Shown here piece by piece: positions 44,268-55,112 of a stretch of DNA of 64,000 nt. Both the position numbers and the translations under genes were made by a program. How positions within the stretch are numbered: position 1 is the stretch's first letter; each line of letters opens with the position of its first letter. Below the pieces are notes generated by a model. The model saw only the letters and a list, made by a program, of their open reading frames with translations. It did no database searches and had not been told where the DNA came from. The DNA is from Glebionis coronaria (Eukaryota; Streptophyta; Magnoliopsida; Asterales; Asteraceae): positions 513,058,274 to 513,122,273 of the forward strand of contig CM046878.1 in assembly GCA_025667525.1 (NCBI GenBank). The letters run 5' to 3'.

Positions 44268-46018
44268 TAATAAGTGTGAAAACACTTATCTTTTTACCAC
44301 TTAATTACAATAGTAACCAAGCTAAAACATGTATTTTATGTCGTAAATGTCGGAATTATGCGTGGTTTGTGTTTTTGTTGTGATTTAGGACCAAAATGTG
44401 AAATGGGGAGAAAACGCGGGCTTTTATCGAAGAAAAAACAAAAGACAAAGCCAAAAGATCAAGAGTGTAAAAAGAACGGAAGTCCAAGGGCTATTCTCAA
44501 GATTTATCGAAGAAAAAGTCTAAAGACGGAAGTTTAATGAAGTCAAATAACTCAAGACTAATAAATGAAGAAATTATAAGACGAGTTCAAATAATCCCGA
44601 GACAAAGTCAAAAAAGACAAAGAATTAAAATCGAGTCAAGACGAAAAGAAAGAAAGAAGGAAGCAACGAACACCCCCTCCTTCCCATCTCCCTATAAATA
44701 GAGACCTTTCACCTCATTTAGTCTTGTTATCTAACTTGAAAACTTAGCTCTCCACCTTTAATTACTTTCACTTTCATATTGTCATTTACTTAATGGTTCT
44801 TTAATTTCTTGCCTTTAATTCCAAGTAAGTTAATTTTGTTGTTAAATCTTTATTTTCCTTTAATCAAGTTTTCATAATCATCCCATTCTTCCTTTCTTGC
44901 TTTTAAATATCTTGTTTTGTTCGATTAATCTTGAAGTTTTGTTTAATCTTGATGTTTATTTGACAAAACTTCCTATTTTACCATTGTTCTTATCAAATCC
45001 TTACATTTGAAATTCTTATTTTTTGTGCTTTTTTCTTATTTAGTGTCTAGGTTATTTTCGTTTGAGTGTTCTTAAAAGTTTCATCTTATTAAAAGTTTAA
45101 TCTTTCTATTTTAGTTCGTTTATAAAGCTTGCTTATTTTGTGTTTTGAAGAGTTTTTAAATTTGTGCTTATTTAGTTCTACTTATTCTTGTTTTAATTAA
45201 GTTTTTGGTATTTGCTTATTGTCAAAGTGCTTATTAGGTTCGGCTTATTTGCTTACTGGATTCCATCGTAACTTTCTTAAAGGTTTCTGCTTGTTCCGAT
45301 CGAGTAAGTGTGATCGCATAAACCCTATGGTTTCTACTTGCGATCCATTACTGCGATTAAAGACTAAGATCAAACTACGATCGTCCATCACGATCTAAGT
45401 CACGATTTCCCTGTTGCGATCTGTGACTGCGATCTCTTGGTTGCGATCCGTGGGTACGATCACTTGGTCACGATCGTCCACTGCGATCCACTTGTTGCGA
45501 TCGTGGTGGAGTACGATCCAAAACTATGATCGTTGGCTGCGATCTAGACTTAGATCTAGAGTGCGATCGCTTGGCTGCGATCCAGGGTACGATCTGGAGT
45601 ACGATCCAGACTATGATCGTTGGTTGCGATCGTGACTGCGATCTGACCTTTGTTTTGATTATATTTCCTTTTCTTATTTTTATTTCAAATCTAACTTTTC
45701 CCGCCCATTTTCACTTAGTGTTGTTTTATTTGTTTTGTTAAAGTCTTATTTTTCGTCATTTACTTTTCGTCAAGCTTTAATTTTACGTCATTTAATTAAT
45801 TTACTTTTCACGTCTTTATTTTTACCATTTCCTTTTTAATCAGTTTTAGCTTTAATTACCTGTCATTTTCTTTAAAGTTTTGTAATTTTATTTTAAACAA
45901 CGACAAATCTATTTCTTTCTCACTAAAAGACGACTGAGTCGCACGTTAACCAGTATTCAATTCGATAAGACACACAAGTACAACTTTTCAATTTTAACTA
46001 GTAAAAACCCAATTATTA
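44268..46018 (+). repeat. Element D 3' LTR
   Basis: 1751 bp, begins TAATAAGTGTGAAAACACTTATC and ends CCAATTATTA immediately before CTACT. It matches 20473-22228 with scattered substitutions and small indels, for example in the purine-rich U3 around 44401-44440. TATA box at 44693-44700. Confidence 0.88.
45295..45650 (+). repeat. CGATC motif array in D 3' LTR
   Basis: Counterpart of 21515-21870, with (T/G)(A/G)CGATC words at similar spacing and several single-base changes between copies (for example TATGATC for TACGATC). Confidence 0.85.
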
Positions 46019-46023
46019 CTACT

Positions 46024-46806
46024 AGCATAAGATATTGGACTAGATCCCATAGAACTCACAAAAGCAGAGTTAGCAGGAGTAGGAAAGGAATCACTTGTGT
46101 ATCCTCTCACATGAGGCTCAAAGGTTTTGAGTTTATAAAACAAGTCATCAAAATTAAGATAGTCAAGGCCTCCTTTTGCTTTTAGAGAGATGACTACCTA
46201 ATTCCATAAGTGAGGTAGGGCTCTAAGAAACCTAGCATTGATGTCTCCATTGTCAGGTTTGGACCTGAGTTGATTCAACTGGCTAAGAATCTTTTGGAAC
46301 CTATCATACCCTTGATGAATACCTTTAGTTTCGGAGATCTTGAATTTTGTGAATTCATCTCTCAGCATGGATCTGCGCATCTTCTTTAATTCCTCATTCT
46401 CTCCAAACCTTGCCTTTACCCCATTCCAAATCTCCCTAGCATCATCTAAGTGATAAAATTCACCCATGTGATCATCAGAAAGGGACTGAAGCAAACTAGT
46501 TTTTGCTTTGATTTCCTTCTGAACAACAACGATTTCTTCATGAGTTTTAGGATCGAGAATGGTGATATTACCATTCTTGTCTCTACCAGTAGTTTTCTTG
46601 CTGTTGCCATTTTGAACAATCTTCCAAAGTTCTAGATCAGTATTGGTGATCCAGCATTCCATCTTAATGGCCCAACTATCATACTCATCATCCTTCAAGA
46701 GTGGGAATTTTCCATTTGTATTGGAAACAGTAGCAACGATTTGCTGAGGTTGTTGTGTTTTAGAGGTACTTGCTTCTCCTGTTTTAGTAGAACTAGAAGC
46801 AGACAT
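46024..46806 (-). pseudogene. Copia1 gag, N-terminal part
   Basis: Start at 46806 (MSASSSTKTGEASTSKTQQP), 60 bp downstream of the primer site on the element's strand. The UBN2/gag-type core includes FPLLKDDEYDSWAIKMECWI (about residues 34-53), YHLDDAREIWNGVKARFGEN and SMLRDEFTKFKISETKGIHQ, then a stop at 46198 after LPHLWN. The frame continues as LDYLNFDDLFYKLKTFEPHV up to 46024, where element D intervenes. It would form the virus-like particle shell. Confidence 0.85.
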
Positions 46807-46862
46807 GATTAAACAATGATGTTAGTAAAAAGAAAAATTGATTCTTCTTAATCAGAGACCCT

Positions 46863-46879
46863 CCCAGGCTCTGATACCA
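46863..46879 (-). other. Copia1 primer binding site (initiator tRNA-Met)
   Basis: The minus strand reads TGGTATCAGAGCCTGGG, two bases after the LTR end, matching the standard plant copia primer site complementary to the 3' end of initiator tRNA-Met. Confidence 0.9.
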
Positions 46880-46881
46880 CT

Positions 46882-47357
46882 TGTTAGGTCCACTAGATAT
46901 GGATCTTACAGCCTGTTAAGGATGCTGAACAACTTCTGTAATCACAAGTCTATTCACAGAGAGACTCTAGATGAAATACACAATATAAGTGCGGAAGACA
47001 AATACTATGAACAAGAAGAAATAGAATAACTAAAATAACTTGATCCTTACTAAGGATTTCTACTATTAATATGAAATGAATAATGTTTGATGAAGGTGTG
47101 TATAACCCTTCTGCCAATGGTTCCTTTTATACTACAAGGAAACCCTAATACTACATTAAACCAAAAAGTGTAACTTATGATATGCATATCCTTTCCTAAC
47201 ATATCTTATGCATATCCTAACAAACTACTCAGAATAATAATGTTTGACTTTCTACTTAGACCAGGAGCACGTGTTGTTCCTACTACTACTGGGACCAGGA
47301 GGAACTACATACCTCCTAGCTTATCTATTACAAATATCTATTCCAGAGGTTCTAACA
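46882..47357 (-). repeat. Copia1 5' LTR (476 bp)
   Basis: Plus-strand ends TGTTAGGTCC and GTTCTAACA form an inverted terminal pair TGTTAG/CTAACA. A TATA-like GTATAAAAGG lies on the minus strand at 47123-47132. The left boundary is fixed by the primer site; the right boundary comes only from the TG/CA ends. AATCC (47358-47362) is the candidate target duplication; its partner is off-window. Confidence 0.72.
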
Positions 47358-49670
47358 AATCCCCTTGACAAGATTTCGTGGGTAAACATGTTCTCTTTAC
47401 TCGACCGTCCAAAGCTGACTGCGAACGTAAAGAGTGAATCCTTTGGATAAAATTATCCACATGATTGAAGCCGTCAATTCTGATTCCTGGAAAAAAATTG
47501 ATTCATTAAAGAATCGCACCATCGTTGCTTTCCAGTTGTCACGAGCCTGATTCAAACTGAATCTTGCTTGTTACCTACCAAGTGCTGTTTAAGGTTAACA
47601 CTAGAAGGATTTTCACTCATCACTATGAACACTAAGGTGTCACTCTGAGTGTTCTGGCAAGATCATTGAGATATTGCGTAGAGGCCTGGAACGTGTTTAA
47701 ATTTAATTAAGAATTAAACAACTATTGCTTTCCAGTTATCACAAGTTTAATTCAGAAAGAATTGCACAAGTCACCTACCATGAGCTTTTAAATGTTCGCT
47801 CAAGAAGGATTTCCATCTTCATTGTAAATACTATCGTATTACTCAGATGTTTAGGCAAATTCATAAAGATTTTGCGTAGGACTCTTACAATCTTTCTTAC
47901 ATTTTACAGTGTGTGAATAAGCAAGGAAATATGGAAGTGTGTCCTAATGAGATATTTGATGATCTCAAATGGATCTAGACTCAATTGTGCATTTTGTATA
48001 TTAGTGACCAGAGGCTGGAGAGGAGTGCCACCATTTCAATACCTATTTATTCGGAGTGAATAAATCGATAGATAACTTGTTGAACTCCGTGTGATTAAAA
48101 CAAATATCTTTTGAGAGAAATTTGAGTTAGCTGGGATGGGTTGTGCATTACATCACTGGGTCTATGATGTGTATCTTCAACAACATATGAGTTGACCTGG
48201 TTTCTGCCTGAGGTTGTAAGGAGGGCTTCTTTCTTTTCACCCTTTATCATTACAATTCTTTTTCATTCTTCAACCCCTTCAATGCTTACCAGTACGTCAT
48301 AACTAACACCTTGTTGTGATTGTTCCAGTGCTAACTTAAGTACTTGGTTGGCATTCAGCTACGTTCACAATCTTTCCCCATCTTTTCTAAGGACTACTAT
48401 TTCTAGCTATGGAATGTCCTTGGGAAGATCCCTCCGATTTTGGAAGAATCATTGGACTTAACCTATCCTACCATCCATATGTCACCACAATCTTCATCGT
48501 CGTGAAATAAATGGGTTGAGGGTAAGTATATGTCGCCATGAAAAACTATTTTTGATGTGAAAATCCGTTTTGCTCCCCCTTAACGTATGCCACGATATTC
48601 GAAAACATTTCGCACATGTCGGGATGAGCTATCACGTTAACTCAAACCATTTGTGATTCATCATTTCCCATATTAAATCACATTTTCTCCCCCATATTAA
48701 AAATATTAACTCAACCGATACTTTTTATATTAATTGATTTAATGAAGTTTTAACAAAGTGTTTGGGAAGAAGAATGCAAGACCGTTTTATCTTCATGATA
48801 CCAGTTTGTGAGATATGATATCGATTTGTAACATGATCACATATTCACCATATTAGAGTGAATTTACAAGGTTGGACATGGTTGATGAGAACATCATATG
48901 ATAAGATCAAATGGTTCTTGTAGGCAAATGTTGCTCGCCTCGTCACGTTTGAAGTCATCTCTTGACACCACATGTACGATTGGTATTGTTGTCTTGACAC
49001 CAATTAGTGAACTTGGTACTTTCGGCATCGAAGATTCTGAATGCTTGACAATTTCTCCCCCTCAATTATTGACTCGTGTTCTATCGAAGAGCTGTGGTCG
49101 TCATTAGAGTAGTCACATCGTCGATTATGTAGATACAAATTGCAAAGAACTTCGGTTTGTAGAGATGATAACTTCATAAAAACAAGATTTCTCTTATTTT
49201 AACAAATAAATGCACTGATGCGTACATATATTCATGTTAGATTGTGTTATAACATAAACACAATCCCTTACATGGTTATAAAGTAAACCATGCCCAAGAA
49301 AATTAATTCCCGTTGTTGAGCCAAAGCTTTCGTAAGAAATACTTGACTTTAATATGAAAAGCGGGTTGCAGTCTGAAAATAACTACAAGCCAAATAGGAA
49401 TGTTTTAAAATATTTACAAGTTTTGTACGAACTCTATTTATGGCACAGTGTCGATATTAATCAACATTACTAAGACCGTAAATATTATCGTACCAAAAGA
49501 CATGCCTTAAAATTTAAAAAGATAGTAAAAATATTTTTGGATTTTTCTAAAATTTTCAATTTTTATGGTTTTTATAGGATTTTATATTTTGTATTTTGCT
49601 TTTGTGGATAAAAATATAAATAATATATAAAATGATCACCAAGGATACGGTGCCACAACTATTCTTCGCT
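47358..49670 (-). other. Unresolved noncoding region between copia1 and copia2 pol
   Basis: No coding region I can support. It contains a diverged direct repeat of about 170 bp (47521-47693 and 47723-47893) sharing GCTTTCCAGTT(G/A)TCAC, ACCTACCA and AGAAGGATTT. It also has three pyrimidine tracts, GCTCCCCCTT (about 48570), TCTCCCCCAT (about 48686) and TCTCCCCCTC (about 49050), i.e. GGGGGAG on the minus strand. Since copia2 pol ends at 49671 on the minus strand, this is probably copia2's 3' untranslated part and perhaps its LTR, into which copia1 may have inserted. I could not find the LTR boundaries. Confidence 0.5.
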
Positions 49671-50496
49671 TCATCTGCTAATTCCTTGAGTCTGGGGCGA
49701 GAAAGTTCTCAATCCTGGCTTGTCGGCCAAAAATTCAATTCGAGCGTGATCTAAAGCCTTCGTGAAAATATTCGCCAATTGATACTTAGATCTGACGAAG
49801 TAAAGCTCGATCACTCCATTTTCAACTTTCTCCTTGATAAAGTGGTAGCGAATGTCAATATGCTTCGACCGGAAGAATTAAACGTTGTTGCAGCATAAGG
49901 CAGTTGCACTTTTGTTGTCGCAGTACATCGGTATTTTGTTGAAACCTAGACCATAGTCTGTTAATTACGATCGCATCCAAATAATTTGAGCACAACAACC
50001 AGAAATAGCTATGTATTCTGCCTCCGTACTTGTAATTGCAGCGCTTTTCTTCCTTTTTGATGCCTAACTGATTAGTCGATCTCCTAGTAGTTGCAAAGTT
50101 ACACTGGTGCTACGCCTTGTATCTTGACAACCCGCTTGATCCGCATCTGCATATGCCATAAGTGCATTCGAAGAGTCCTTCGAATACCAAAGTCCCCGAT
50201 TAATGGTTCCTTTAATATACCAAAATATTCGTTTAACAGTAGCTAAGTGTAACTCAGTAGGCCTAGTTTGATACCGAGCACACATACATATAGCAAATTG
50301 AAGGTCGGTCCGACTAACTGTAATATACAAAAGGGTACCGATCATTCCACGATAAAGTGTTGGATCAATGGCAATCTCATGTTGATCTGCATCTAGCTTA
50401 GTTCGTTCCACCATTGGAGTATCCACGGGGTCGCACGATTCTATCTTATATTTCTTAAGCGATTCAAGGGCATACTTGGATTGATTGATAAAGATG
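49671..50496 (-). pseudogene. Copia2 RT C-terminus and RNase H
   Basis: Continues RT after the solo LTR: IFINQSKYALESLKKYKIES, DPVDTPMVERTKLDADQ, GMIGTLLYITVSRTDLQFAI, ATVKRIFWYIKGTINRGLWY. RNase H follows with AYADADQAGCQDTRRSTS (Asp-containing first motif), a stop after LLGDRLIS at 50064, then continued homology including STEAEYIAISGCCAQIIW and YQLANIFTKALDHARIEFLA, ending at the TGA at 49671. It would degrade the RNA strand of the hybrid. Two or more stops make it inactive. Confidence 0.85.
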
Positions 50497-51738
50497 TGTA
50501 ACACCCCACTTTAATAAGTGGACCGTTACGCGTAATTATGGCGTGTCATCAAAGCATGCAAGGTAATATGTAGTAAAACATACATGACCATAGGGAAAAC
50601 CGGAATCAAACATCGGTTCCTAAACATAAGCCCAAAACATAAGTAAAGTAAATGAAATGAACAAAGACTACACAAGCATAAATCTATGAAGGGAAAAGGA
50701 AAAGAAGTCTATGGCAGCTTCCATCCTATGCACGTCCTCCAAATGCTCGAGTCTGTCCATGGGTACCTGCCGTTTTAGGACATGGAAAGGAAAGTAACGG
50801 CTGAGCAAAACGCTCAGTGCACGGGTATAGACATAGTATGAATGACTGAAACATAAAAAGACTTAATAGCAGCGGAAATGTATAAGTCCTGGAAAACCTG
50901 GAACATGTTCATAAAACTGGTTTTATAGTTTGAAAAGCCTTACGTTTATCTTGTAAAAACTGTTTTAACATGTTTACCATTAGACAATATAGGTCATGAA
51001 TTATCAACGTGCATGAATACTTGGAGGGGTGACCTCGTCATGCAAATTAGAGGGGCTGCCTCTAATTTAATATACTGGTTTGGGTAGGAGGGATCAGCTC
51101 CTTGTGAAGGATGCAAGGCACACACCACATCCACACTGAATAATCTGCTGAAAACATGTAAACTAGGATGCACCCATACGCCCCACCTGATAATAATAAT
51201 ATGGAAAAAAGCTTAAAGGGACGCCACGAGCTATCACTCCGCTGTGGTGAAGTCATAACACTGGTGCCTCCAGTGTTATGGTTATGGTACCTCCATAACT
51301 AGGTGAAACTGGTCATGCATGTATATGGCTTTAGGTATTCTAATTTAAACATAAGCAATTCAAAAACATATAAAACATATACTGGAGAAAACAGTTGGCT
51401 GCATACGGGGAAATCCTAATAAGGAAGAATGTCCATACTGAAAGGACGGAGAATCCGTACCTTGTGTCCAGTGAACGAAGAAGACGAACGGAAGAGAGTC
51501 CTACTTCGGTATCACTAATGCTACATAAATACATACGTGTATAAGTATCTGATTACTGAGTACGTGACTGGTTTTATATCATGTCTTAGCTTGTTTTATA
51601 TGTTCCTGTCATGTTTTACTGATTTAAGCTTTATATTGTGTTTATCATGTATTATGTCTATCATGATTAAGTATTTCTTGTATTTCATGTATTATTATAC
51701 TTGTTGTGTAATAATAAGTAAATTTCTAAAAATAGCAG

Positions 51739-51950
51739 GTTTCCTAAAATAGAAAGTTTCCAAAAATATAAAGTTACAAAAAATAGAAAGTTTCCAAAAA
51801 TAGAAAGTTTCCAAAAATGGAAAGTTTCCAAAAATAGAATTACTGCTTTAAATAGACAAGTTTCTAAAAATAGGAAGTTTCCATAAATAGGTTAGCTGCC
51901 TTAAATAAATAAGTTTCTAAAATAGAAAGTTTCCATAATTAGATATAAGC
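51739..51950 (+). repeat. 17-bp tandem repeat in the solo LTR
   Basis: About six contiguous units of GTTTCCAAAAATAGAAA (51739-51840), then more diverged and interrupted copies to about 51950. AT-rich, no coding role. Confidence 0.75.
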
Positions 51951-52526
51951 TGGATAATTAAGCTAATTATATAAGCTTAAGTGTTTACTGATAATTATTC
52001 TAAGTCATGTGATTATATAGTATAGTTTATTAATTATTTCATGTAAATTAAATAAACTATAGGTTAAAGTATTTAATTAAATATAACATAATTTTAATTA
52101 AATAAAGGTAAAAAAATACTTAGGTTAAAACATGTATTATTATCTATTAATAATATAACATAAGTCATGTAAATTAATTAATTATAGTCATGGTTTTAAT
52201 AATTAATTATATAGTCTAATTAAATAATAAAATACTTCGGTTAAAATTCATGAATTAATAATTAAATTAATAACCTAAGTCATGTAAATTAAATTAATCA
52301 TGTTCATGCTTTAATTAATTTAATTTTAAGTCTTGTAAAAATAATATAACTTGTAAAAATAGTAAACCTTGAAAAATAACTAATGAACCGGACCGTGTTT
52401 TAAATCTAAACATGTGTGAACCGGACCCGTGATTAAAACCCATGAACCTGACCCGAAACACCACCATACCCCGACCTAGGTCAGGGTTTCTTGTCCTTGC
52501 TGCTGCCGTGACACCACCATCACCAA

Positions 52527-52546
52527 ACCGAGACCTTGAGGTCTCG
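52527..52546. repeat. GC-rich hairpin in the solo LTR
   Basis: CCGAGACCT-TG-AGGTCTCGG, a 9-bp perfect stem with a 2-base centre, in an otherwise AT-rich LTR. A second related CCGAGACCCCCCCC tract lies 20-30 bp downstream. Might be a promoter or RNA structural element. Confidence 0.6.
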
Positions 52547-53374
52547 GTGGTGTGAGTTTAAGCCAAGCCGAGACCCCCCCCTTTGGGGTTCGGTTAGGCG
52601 TCAGCCAAACAACAAACACCCCTAAACCCATGATTGATTAAACCCCATGATTAGTAACATGTTTAATTACTTGTTTTTAATTAGTTTATTAAAAACATGC
52701 ATGATTTTATATGATTAAATAAATCAAAAAAAAAAAAAGGTTAAAGGTTATACCAATTACGTGGAATTAAGAAGATGAACACACTAACGATCCTTGCACT
52801 AAATCCAAGACCAAAATCAAACCAAATCATCCCTTGTGGTGATGTAAACCCGGCGGCCAAGGAGCACCAAAAGAAGAACTAGGGTTTTAATTATTTTCTA
52901 AATTTTGTAAATAATGAAACATGTTTTTCCCTTTTCCCCTAGTTAGTAAATTTCACATGGGCTTGGCCCATGTTTCTTGTTGTAGCCGCGGGTAGGGGCC
53001 CACATAAGGGTAACCGGAACCTTTCTCGTGTCTAAAATATAAGTGTGTTCTCGTGTTCTTAATTTACGTGATTTTATTAGTAAACGTTCGTGACTTAATA
53101 TATTTATTCGTGCTCGTAATAAATATACATACATACGTATTATTAGCTCGTGATTAATTTATGTTCGTGATTCATGTTTGTATGTTCGTGATTATAATAT
53201 TTATTGAAATAATTATCGTGTCTTAATATGTATTAAATACTTATCGTGATATAACACGTACGTAATTCTTGTAACTAATATCCGTGATACGTGTTTATGT
53301 TATATAAGGAAAGTTTTAATCCTATAAGTATGATCATAAGTGTACTGTTCATGGTAAAAGATGCGGGTTTTACA

Positions 53375-54268
53375 AGATGATTCTAGGACTCTGAGATTTC
53401 TGAAGACCTAAGAAAAATGATACCTTACCCATCATTGACATCTTAAACTTGGAAGACATGAGTGTCCCAAACTTATCTGATAAGGTTTGGGTCGAGGCAG
53501 AAAATATAATATCATCAACATATATTTGTACCATAATCATATCTTTACCTCATTTCTGAATAAATAGCGTGGGATCCACTTTGCCTTTACCGAAGCCTTG
53601 CATAATGAGGAATTGTGACAAGAGATCATACCACGCGCGTAGAGCTTACTTCAACCCATAAAGAGCCTTCTTAAGCTTGTACACGTGATTAGGATATTTA
53701 GAATTCACAAAACCATCCGGCTGTTAAACATAGACCTCTTCCTTGATTTCACCACTGAGAAATGCCATCTTCACATCCATCTAATAGACGGTCATATTCA
53801 TGTGGGCTGCATAAGCGAGGAATAGTCTAATGGCTTCCAAACGGGCAACCGGTGCAAAGGATTCCATAAATACAATGCCCAATAATTGCTTTTATCCACG
53901 AGCTACTAGTCGAGCTTTGTTCTTCAATATTCCACCTAACTCGTCGAGTTTCACCTTGTAAACCCATTTCAAAGTGAGTAATTTCACTTGATCCGGGCAT
54001 GGGACAAGTTCCCATACATCAAGATGTATAAATTTATTAAGTTCTTCTTGCATAGCTTCAATCCAATGTGATTGGGTAAAAGCTTGTTGCCACGTCTTAG
54101 GTTCAACTTTACTGAGAAAAGCATCAAAATGAGAAAACAATGCACTTTCTTGTAATTGACTTTCTGTGGATACCAGACGATTAGGGTCACCAATAATAGA
54201 ATCTATATGATGATCCTTTGTCCACTTGTTGTCATGTTCACGAATTCGTGGATTGGAGTAGACCGTAG
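53375..54268 (-). pseudogene. Copia2 reverse transcriptase, N-terminal and core
   Basis: The N-terminal piece (53892-54268) contains PKTWQQAFTQSHWIEAMQEE, LDVWELVPCPDQVKLLTLKW and VYKVKLDELGGILKNKARLV. The core, with several stops, shows [70 protein letters not shown] and the catalytic VQIYVDDIIFSAS (about 53490-53530). MSMMGKVSFFLGLQ follows, where the solo LTR interrupts. These are the standard RVT_2 motifs of copia. The fragment begins at the hAT insertion. Confidence 0.86.
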
Positions 54269-55104
54269 TAGGGGTGTCCAAAAAACTTAGGAATCACAAG
54301 AACCGAGGAACCGTACAGGAACCATCCCGAAACTGAACCGTATATTAGAACTATGGTTTGGTTCTTGGTTCCTAAAATTCCAAATTTTCGGTTCTCGAGA
54401 TGGTTCTAAAAAAGAACCGGCCGGTTCTGGTTCTTTCCCAAAAGAACCATTCTTTTGGAAATATGCGTTTTATTAAGGTTTGTATATGACATTACATAGA
54501 ACATGTAGGCCTTTAAAAAATAGAAAATAAAATTTTAGTCTTTAATCAACATCATTGTCAAGTCAACTTGTAGAGGCGTTGCTTTGCACCAAAGATTCGA
54601 TAAGAAGGGAGAGATGAAAATAAATGTGGATGAAATTGAAGATCTTTTGAATGATGAAAAGGTTGTTAAAGGGATGGAAGAAGTTGTACGAATTTATATA
54701 AGCAAACAAGTGATGGAGCGTTAAGCTTTTAATGAGATTTAGATTACAAACGCGTGTTCTAGATATACTTTCTAACAATTATACACTTAATTTTCTTTAC
54801 ATTTTATGTTTTTTAATGTTATTTTAAACTATTGAAATTATTGGTACGGTTTTTATTATTGAAACATTTTTGTGTGTATTTTTATTGTTATAATATGTCT
54901 TTTATGAAAGATTGAAAAATAAAAAATGAACATTTTAAACACAACGGTTCTCGTCGAGAATTCCCGAAAATTCCTATCCTGGAACCGGAACCGAACCGAG
55001 ATAATAGGAACGCTTCTCGGTTCCACATTTTCCTTAATTTGCGGTTCTCGGTTCTTACGGTTCGTTTTCGGTTCGGTCCGGTTCTAGAACCACGGACACC
55101 CCTA
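54269..55104. mobile_element. hAT-like element (836 bp)
   Basis: Terminal inverted repeats TAGGGGTGTCC at 54269 and GGACACCCCTA ending at 55104, flanked by an exact 8-bp duplication GACCGTAG (54261-54268 and 55105-55112), the hAT signature. Subterminal regions are dense in CCGAACCG/CGGTTC words (for example GGAACCGGAACCGAACCGAG near 54980), likely transposase-binding sites. The middle is AT-rich; on the plus strand around 54600-54720 it encodes KINVDEIEDLLNDEKVVKGM, which might be a scrap of transposase C-terminus. Otherwise non-coding and non-autonomous. It lies in the copia2 integrase-RT linker. Confidence 0.88.
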
Positions 55105-55112
55105 GACCGTAG

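Larger units (their letters stand above)
20473..46018 (+). mobile_element. Element D: gag-protease-only gypsy-type LTR element (outer host of B and C)
   Basis: A complete plus-strand element flanked by CTACT (20468-20472 and 46019-46023) inside copia1 gag. Parts: 5' LTR 20473-22228, primer site 22232, gag-protease-acidic reading frame 22509-25659, 3' noncoding region, 3' LTR 44268-46018. B (25813-33368) and C (34902-43813) sit in its 3' noncoding region; without them D is about 9.07 kb. No RT, RNase H or integrase sequence is present in any segment, so it needs enzymes in trans. Termini are TAATA...TATTA instead of TG...CA. Confidence 0.9.
11864..47357 (-). mobile_element. Copia1: Ty1/copia retrotransposon, split by element D
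   Basis: Minus-strand copia element read right to left: 5' LTR (46882-47357), initiator-Met primer site (46863-46879), gag N-terminus (46024-46806), then element D (20473-46018), then gag C-terminus, protease, integrase, RT-RNase H (20472 to 14908) and a further 3' ORF (14354-11901). The order PR-IN-RT-RH is diagnostic of copia. The flanking CTACT repeat at 20468-20472 and 46019-46023 shows that D cut an originally continuous gag. The 3' LTR lies beyond E1, left of the window. Many stops and frameshifts make it defective. Confidence 0.87.
50497..53374 (+). repeat. Solo LTR (2878 bp) inserted in copia2 pol
   Basis: Begins TGTAACACCCC and ends GGGTTTTACA, flanked by perfect AGATG duplications (50492-50496 and 53375-53379). 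Removing it rejoins the copia2 RT frame (FFLGLQ to HIFINQSKY). It has no coding frame, primer site or internal region, so it is a solo LTR left by recombination between LTRs. The TGTAACACCCC start and near-3-kb length recall Tekay/Del-type chromovirus LTRs; that lineage call is tentative. Strand is assigned from the TGTAACACC end only. Confidence 0.82.

Noticed and set aside
20473..46018. A segmental duplication explanation for the repeated gag-protease regions of D and C
   Set aside because: Exact 5-bp duplications at each LTR pair and different LTR arrays show separate insertions of related elements.
46838..47450. Small plus-strand frames across the copia1 LTR and its flank
   Set aside because: They cross the LTR boundary and primer site, have no recognisable motif and no continuity in relatives.
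48898..49107. 69-codon frame in the unresolved region
   Set aside because: Short, no motif, no neighbouring coding pieces in frame.
51537..51752. 71-codon hydrophobic frame (FISCLSLFYMFLSCFTDLSF) in the solo LTR
   Set aside because: T-rich LTR sequence produces Phe/Leu/Cys-rich peptides by chance; the element is a solo LTR.
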